DNA from: an uncultured Bacteroidales bacterium
GTDB taxonomy: Bacteria > Bacteroidota > Bacteroidia > Bacteroidales > Muribaculaceae
Assembly: GCA_902762385.1 (NCBI GenBank)
Contig: CACWNQ010000003.1
Span: 124,001 to 188,000 of the forward strand
Reading direction: 5' to 3'
Length of the DNA: 64,000 bases
Shown here: piece after piece, positions 60,575-64,000 of the stretch
Position numbering within the stretch: position 1 is the first letter of the stretch
How the letters are laid out: every line of letters begins with the position of its first letter
The notes under the pieces: model-generated
What the model was told of the DNA's origin: nothing
The model's database searches: none
What the model saw: the letters and a program-made list of their open reading frames with translations, nothing else
Position numbers and translations under genes: made by a program

Positions 60575-61996
60575 ATGAAGAAATTATTACTTATAGCAAC
60601 AATGGCGGTGATGACCGCCATGGGAGCATGGGCTGTGACCGATGGTCAGACCTATGCCAAAGTTAACGGAATAGGGGTGAAAAACCTGTGGATGCTCGAC
60701 CGTGTGCATGCCAGCCAAGCTTACCTTGCATCGCCAATATGCCACACCAACGCCCGCACAGCCACGATGACAGGCGGCGTGGTGTATGTGTCACGCAGTC
60801 AAGAGAAACAGGTTATTATCCCCAATGCCGAGACTGGTAAGAACGACACAATTCTGCAAGGTGTGATTCACTGCTTCGACGCACTTACTGGCACTCCAAC
60901 TAAAGACTTGGAGTTGACACTCAACGGTGCACCCTATGGTGTGTTTCTGGGCAACACCTGCATTGGCAGCGACAACTTCGGCCACATTTGGGTGGCTCCC
61001 ATGACTAGCGCCGCTGCTATCGTCATCCCCATCTATCAAGTCGACATCGAGAGTGGCGCATTGACACTGGTCACCAACATGGACAAGGGCGAAGTGCCTT
61101 ATCGCACCGACTACCTCGACCTCATTGGCGACCTCACCCTTGAAGAAGCTGAGTGCAACATCATGGCAGTAGGTCACGACAGCAACAATCCTGGCAAGCC
61201 CACCGTCTATCGCTGGCACAACGAGCAAGGCGGCGACATCGACACCTGGGAGGGGGGCTTCAGCGGCGACCCCTACATGGACTTCACCAATTTCTACCCC
61301 GAGAGCAGGGTAGGATTTGCTATGGCTCCAGTAGTGAAAATGCTGCTCGGCGAGGATGACGACACTCGCTACAGCGGAGAATTCTTCTACATTGATGGCT
61401 CTGACGAAGGACCTGTGCTCTACTCGGTCGACGGCGACGTGATCGACAGTTTTGAAAATGTTCCCGAGGAATTGAGGCAAAGAAGCTATACCGCTAACGG
61501 CATGAACGAGTTCACTCTCGACGACCGCCATTTCTTCACCTACGTCCGTAGCGACATGAACGGCAACGGCAACGGATGCCAAATCAACGTGTGCGAGTTG
61601 GGCGAGGGCGACATGCTCGAAACAATGGAGAAATACTGGCAACTTCCTGCCGACAGCGTGGGCAAAATCAACGACAGTGGTCTGCGCGTTCATTGCATAG
61701 CAATAGAAAAAGGCTTTGACGGCCAGGGCAACGAAGAAGTGACTCTGCTCACATTCAAGGCATTCAACGGCATGGGCGTATACAAGATTGGCGCAGCTAT
61801 TGAGCCCGATGAACCAGGCACTATTCCTGGCGACGTGAACGGCGACGGCCACGTGAGCAGCGTTGACGTGACAGCACTCTACAACTATCTGCTCAACAGC
61901 GACGACAGCGATATCGTCAACGGTGACCAAGACGGCGACGGGCACATTTCAAGTGTCGACATAACTGTTGTCTACAACATATTATTAGGAAATTAA
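60575..61996 (+). CDS. Secreted protein with C-terminal dockerin (paralogue B)
   Basis: 473 residues. Signal peptide about 1-20. Same architecture as the upstream gene: a domain of about 400 residues with the shared blocks GVKNLWMLDR, DNFGHIWVAP, RTDYLDLIGD, GDPYMDF and NGMGVYKIG, then a dockerin pair at about 418-473 (GDVNGDGHVSSVDV, GDQDGDGHISSVDI). Identity with paralogue A is substantial across the whole length, so the pair arose by tandem duplication. Family not recognised. Confidence 0.8.
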   Translation: MKKLLLIATMAVMTAMGAWAVTDGQTYAKVNGIGVKNLWMLDRVHASQAYLASPICHTNARTATMTGGVVYVSRSQEKQVIIPNAETGKNDTILQGVIHCFDALTGTPTKDLELTLNGAPYGVFLGNTCIGSDNFGHIWVAPMTSAAAIVIPIYQVDIESGALTLVTNMDKGEVPYRTDYLDLIGDLTLEEAECNIMAVGHDSNNPGKPTVYRWHNEQGGDIDTWEGGFSGDPYMDFTNFYPESRVGFAMAPVVKMLLGEDDDTRYSGEFFYIDGSDEGPVLYSVDGDVIDSFENVPEELRQRSYTANGMNEFTLDDRHFFTYVRSDMNGNGNGCQINVCELGEGDMLETMEKYWQLPADSVGKINDSGLRVHCIAIEKGFDGQGNEEVTLLTFKAFNGMGVYKIGAAIEPDEPGTIPGDVNGDGHVSSVDVTALYNYLLNSDDSDIVNGDQDGDGHISSVDITVVYNILLGN

Positions 61997-62016
61997 GCAA
62001 TCTCATTGCAAAATGA

Positions 62017-62046
62017 CGGTTCTCTCAAAACAGGGAGAACCGTCGC
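62017..62046 (+). terminator. Terminator-like hairpin after paralogue B
   Basis: GACGGTTCTC and GAGAACCGTC form a perfect 10-bp stem; the T-run is poor, so it may be partial or an attenuator for the next gene. Confidence 0.6.
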
Positions 62047-62066
62047 TTGTATAATCAGCATTTTTC

Positions 62067-64000
62067 ATGAAAATCAAGTTTTTAGCATTTCTATTGGCGC
62101 TTTTGTCGATAAGCACTCATGCCAGCGACACATGGACACTGCGAGGCGTGGAATATCAGGTCGACACACTGTTCCACAACCAGGTGGGACCAGGAACTAC
62201 TCAAACCTCGCTATGGTTCCATAACGAGACGGGCAAATTGCGAGTATTCTACTGCACTATCGACATGACTAACCCATGGCTCTCGCTTGCTGGAGTGTGT
62301 GCTACCGACCATCTTGCCGGCAACGAGACAGTCTCAGCTATGGCCCAACGCAAGAGCGAGCCTGGAAAGCGCTACTTTGTGGGCATCAACGCCGACTTCT
62401 TCAACACCAGCGGCACAACAGGCCGCGGTGTGTCGATAGTGGGTACGCCCGTGGGTGCCACAGTGGTCGATGGCGAGATTTACCGCGCTCGCAACAATGC
62501 AGCACTCTACAAGAATTTCATCGTCGACAAGGATGAGAACATCTATGTCGACCCATTCGTCTTTGGTGGAACACTCACCACCCCATCGGGCGCTACTGCA
62601 ACGCTGGGCGGCGTGAACACTTATTCGAGTGAGTGCAACAACAAGATAGTGATCTATACCGACCGATACTACGGCAGCACCGACCAGACCAACGCAGGCA
62701 CCGAACTCGTTGCACGTCTTGCCGAGGGAGAGGCATTTGAGAGCGCCAGCCCCTACAAGATGGTGGTTGAAAGCGACACATGCACCGCCGGCGATATGAC
62801 CATCCCGGCAGGCAAGTATGTGATTCGTGGTCGCGGCACTGCAGCCACCGTTGTCAACACCCTGCAAGTGGGCGACACCATCACGATTTCTCCCACATGG
62901 ACTTTTGGCGACATGAGCGTCGACCCACAACAGGTAATCTCGGGTAACCCCAAGATTCTTGCCGACGGCGTGGTACTCGACACCGAGAGCGAACGTGGCG
63001 ATGCCAATCAGCTGCATCCACGCTCGGCGGTGGGATACAGCGATGGCGGCAGCAAGGTCTACTTCCTAGTGGTTGATGGGCGCTCACTAATCAGCGACGG
63101 CGTGCGCACTACAGTGCTTGCCGACATCATGCGCTATGCCGGTTGCACCGATGCCATGAATGTGGACGGCGGAGGGTCGGCGGCGCTCTACACTAGTGCT
63201 CTGGGCATACGCAACAAGCCCAGCGACGGCACCGAGCGCGCCGACGGCAACGGAATGTTCGTAGTGAGCAGCGCCCCCGATGATGACGAGATTGCCGAGC
63301 TGCGATTTGTCGACTTCAGCCTTGTGGTGCCCAAATATGGTGTCTACACCCCACGTTTCTATGGATATAATCAGTATGGCATGCTTGTCGATACCGACGT
63401 GCAAGGAGTGCAGCTATCGTGCCAAGAGTCGCTAGGAGAGATTCGCGATGGCGTCACGTTCTTCGCCACTGGAAGTGGCACTGGCATGCTCACTGGCTCA
63501 CTAGGCGACATCAGCGTGAGCGCACCACTCACTATTGTGGGTTCGGGTGAGGCAATTTCTCTTAAAAACGATTCGGTTATTAATGACACTTATCGCAGCT
63601 ACCCTGTTGAACTTCAAAGCCTGGTGGGTGAAAACTGGATGCCCCTCGACCCTACTGCTCTCACATGGAGCAGCAGCGATGAGAGCATCGTCACCATCGA
63701 TGCTCAGGCTGGCGTGCTGCAAGGTGTACGCGACGGCATTGCTTGGGTAACAGGTGCTATAGAGGACCAAAGCGTGACAATGAAAGTCACAGTAGAGAAG
63801 CCTGTCAAGCGCGTCTATCCATTAGACCCCGAGATGGACCTTAGCACATGGACAGTTTCGATGAGTGGCGGCAAGAACTACACTGTTGAGCCTCTGGACA
63901 ATGGCGTGAAAGTTGATTACACAGGCCATAGCGCACGCGTCAATTACTTTCGCATGAACAAGGATATAGTGCTGTGGAGTCTCCCCGACACTTTGAGGGT
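62067..64000 (+). CDS. Phosphodiester glycosidase (NAGPA domain) with Ig-like module, partial
   Basis: At least 644 residues; runs off the right edge of the window without a stop. Signal peptide MKIKFLAFLLALLSISTHA. The NAGPA domain of the phosphodiester-glycosidase family lies at about 60-400, including VGINADFFNTSG, HPRSAVGYS and the conserved DGGGSAAL near residue 366, the substrate-site loop. The human relative removes GlcNAc from the mannose-phosphate diester; bacterial members act on surface glycan phosphodiesters. A BIG2-like Ig module (SSDESIVTIDAQAGVLQG) sits near 530-570. A dockerin may follow beyond the window. Located next to the dockerin paralogues, so it is likely part of the same exported set. 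Confidence 0.85.
   Translation, partial: MKIKFLAFLLALLSISTHASDTWTLRGVEYQVDTLFHNQVGPGTTQTSLWFHNETGKLRVFYCTIDMTNPWLSLAGVCATDHLAGNETVSAMAQRKSEPGKRYFVGINADFFNTSGTTGRGVSIVGTPVGATVVDGEIYRARNNAALYKNFIVDKDENIYVDPFVFGGTLTTPSGATATLGGVNTYSSECNNKIVIYTDRYYGSTDQTNAGTELVARLAEGEAFESASPYKMVVESDTCTAGDMTIPAGKYVIRGRGTAATVVNTLQVGDTITISPTWTFGDMSVDPQQVISGNPKILADGVVLDTESERGDANQLHPRSAVGYSDGGSKVYFLVVDGRSLISDGVRTTVLADIMRYAGCTDAMNVDGGGSAALYTSALGIRNKPSDGTERADGNGMFVVSSAPDDDEIAELRFVDFSLVVPKYGVYTPRFYGYNQYGMLVDTDVQGVQLSCQESLGEIRDGVTFFATGSGTGMLTGSLGDISVSAPLTIVGSGEAISLKNDSVINDTYRSYPVELQSLVGENWMPLDPTALTWSSSDESIVTIDAQAGVLQGVRDGIAWVTGAIEDQSVTMKVTVEKPVKRVYPLDPEMDLSTWTVSMSGGKNYTVEPLDNGVKVDYTGHSARVNYFRMNKDIVLWSLPDTLR

Noticed and set aside
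1..64000. CRISPR arrays, rRNA genes, transposases, integrases or phage genes
   Set aside because: None was found: repeats here are protein modules, hairpin elements or short heptamers, and no enzyme of these classes was recognised.

Overview
The window comes from a Bacteroidales genome, most likely a gut or rumen member of the Prevotellaceae/Muribaculaceae kind; the family is my inference. Evidence: a SusC/SusD pair, OmpA-free lipoprotein-rich gene content, BspA-like leucine-rich-repeat proteins, type IX-like C-terminal sorting tails, and many promoters of the Bacteroidetes form TTTG-N19/21-TAnnTTTG. There are no rRNAs, CRISPR arrays, transposases or integrases.

Layout. 0-2.7 kb: a candidate small RNA, an NPP-type phosphodiesterase, and a GxxExxY gene bracketed by two direct copies of a roughly 130-bp multi-hairpin intergenic repeat. 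2.75-7.5 kb: an autoregulated-looking ABC ATPase/permease/GntR operon with a palindromic operator, then an outer-membrane beta-barrel gene with a sigma-54-type promoter. 7.7-17.6 kb: fructose-bisphosphate aldolase, a PP2C phosphatase/lipoprotein/rRNA-type methyltransferase/M50 protease cluster, a WG-repeat lipoprotein, a YqaE-Fur pair behind a near-perfect sigma-54 promoter, and a Ser/Gly-repeat secreted protein. 17-26.5 kb: an OPT transporter, a 1600-residue LRR surface protein with starch-binding-like modules, tRNA-Ser and a DegT aminotransferase. 26.6-31.7 kb: two tandem paralogous LRR proteins ending in dockerin modules.

32.3-41.5 kb looks like a tRNA-anchored island. It ends at an intact tRNA-Leu(TAG), and the last 14 nt of that tRNA are repeated at 32324 in the orientation expected for an attachment-site duplication. 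Inside are two cobalamin riboswitches with nearly identical promoters. One controls cobO and a DASS dicarboxylate transporter. The other controls a BtuG/DUF5074-like beta-propeller and a 1241-residue BspA-like LRR protein with an unassigned N-terminal domain.

41.9-64 kb: an M13 peptidase, a GHL10-type glycosidase with dockerin, an N-terminal-dockerin carbohydrate-binding protein, a FISUMP-domain protein, a SusC/SusD locus with two accessory lipoproteins but no enzyme, two tandem dockerin-bearing secreted paralogues, and the start of a phosphodiester glycosidase (NAGPA domain) cut by the window end.

Two themes recur: cobalamin-controlled surface and transport functions on a putative island, and six exported proteins with near-identical dockerin pairs but no cohesin in view.
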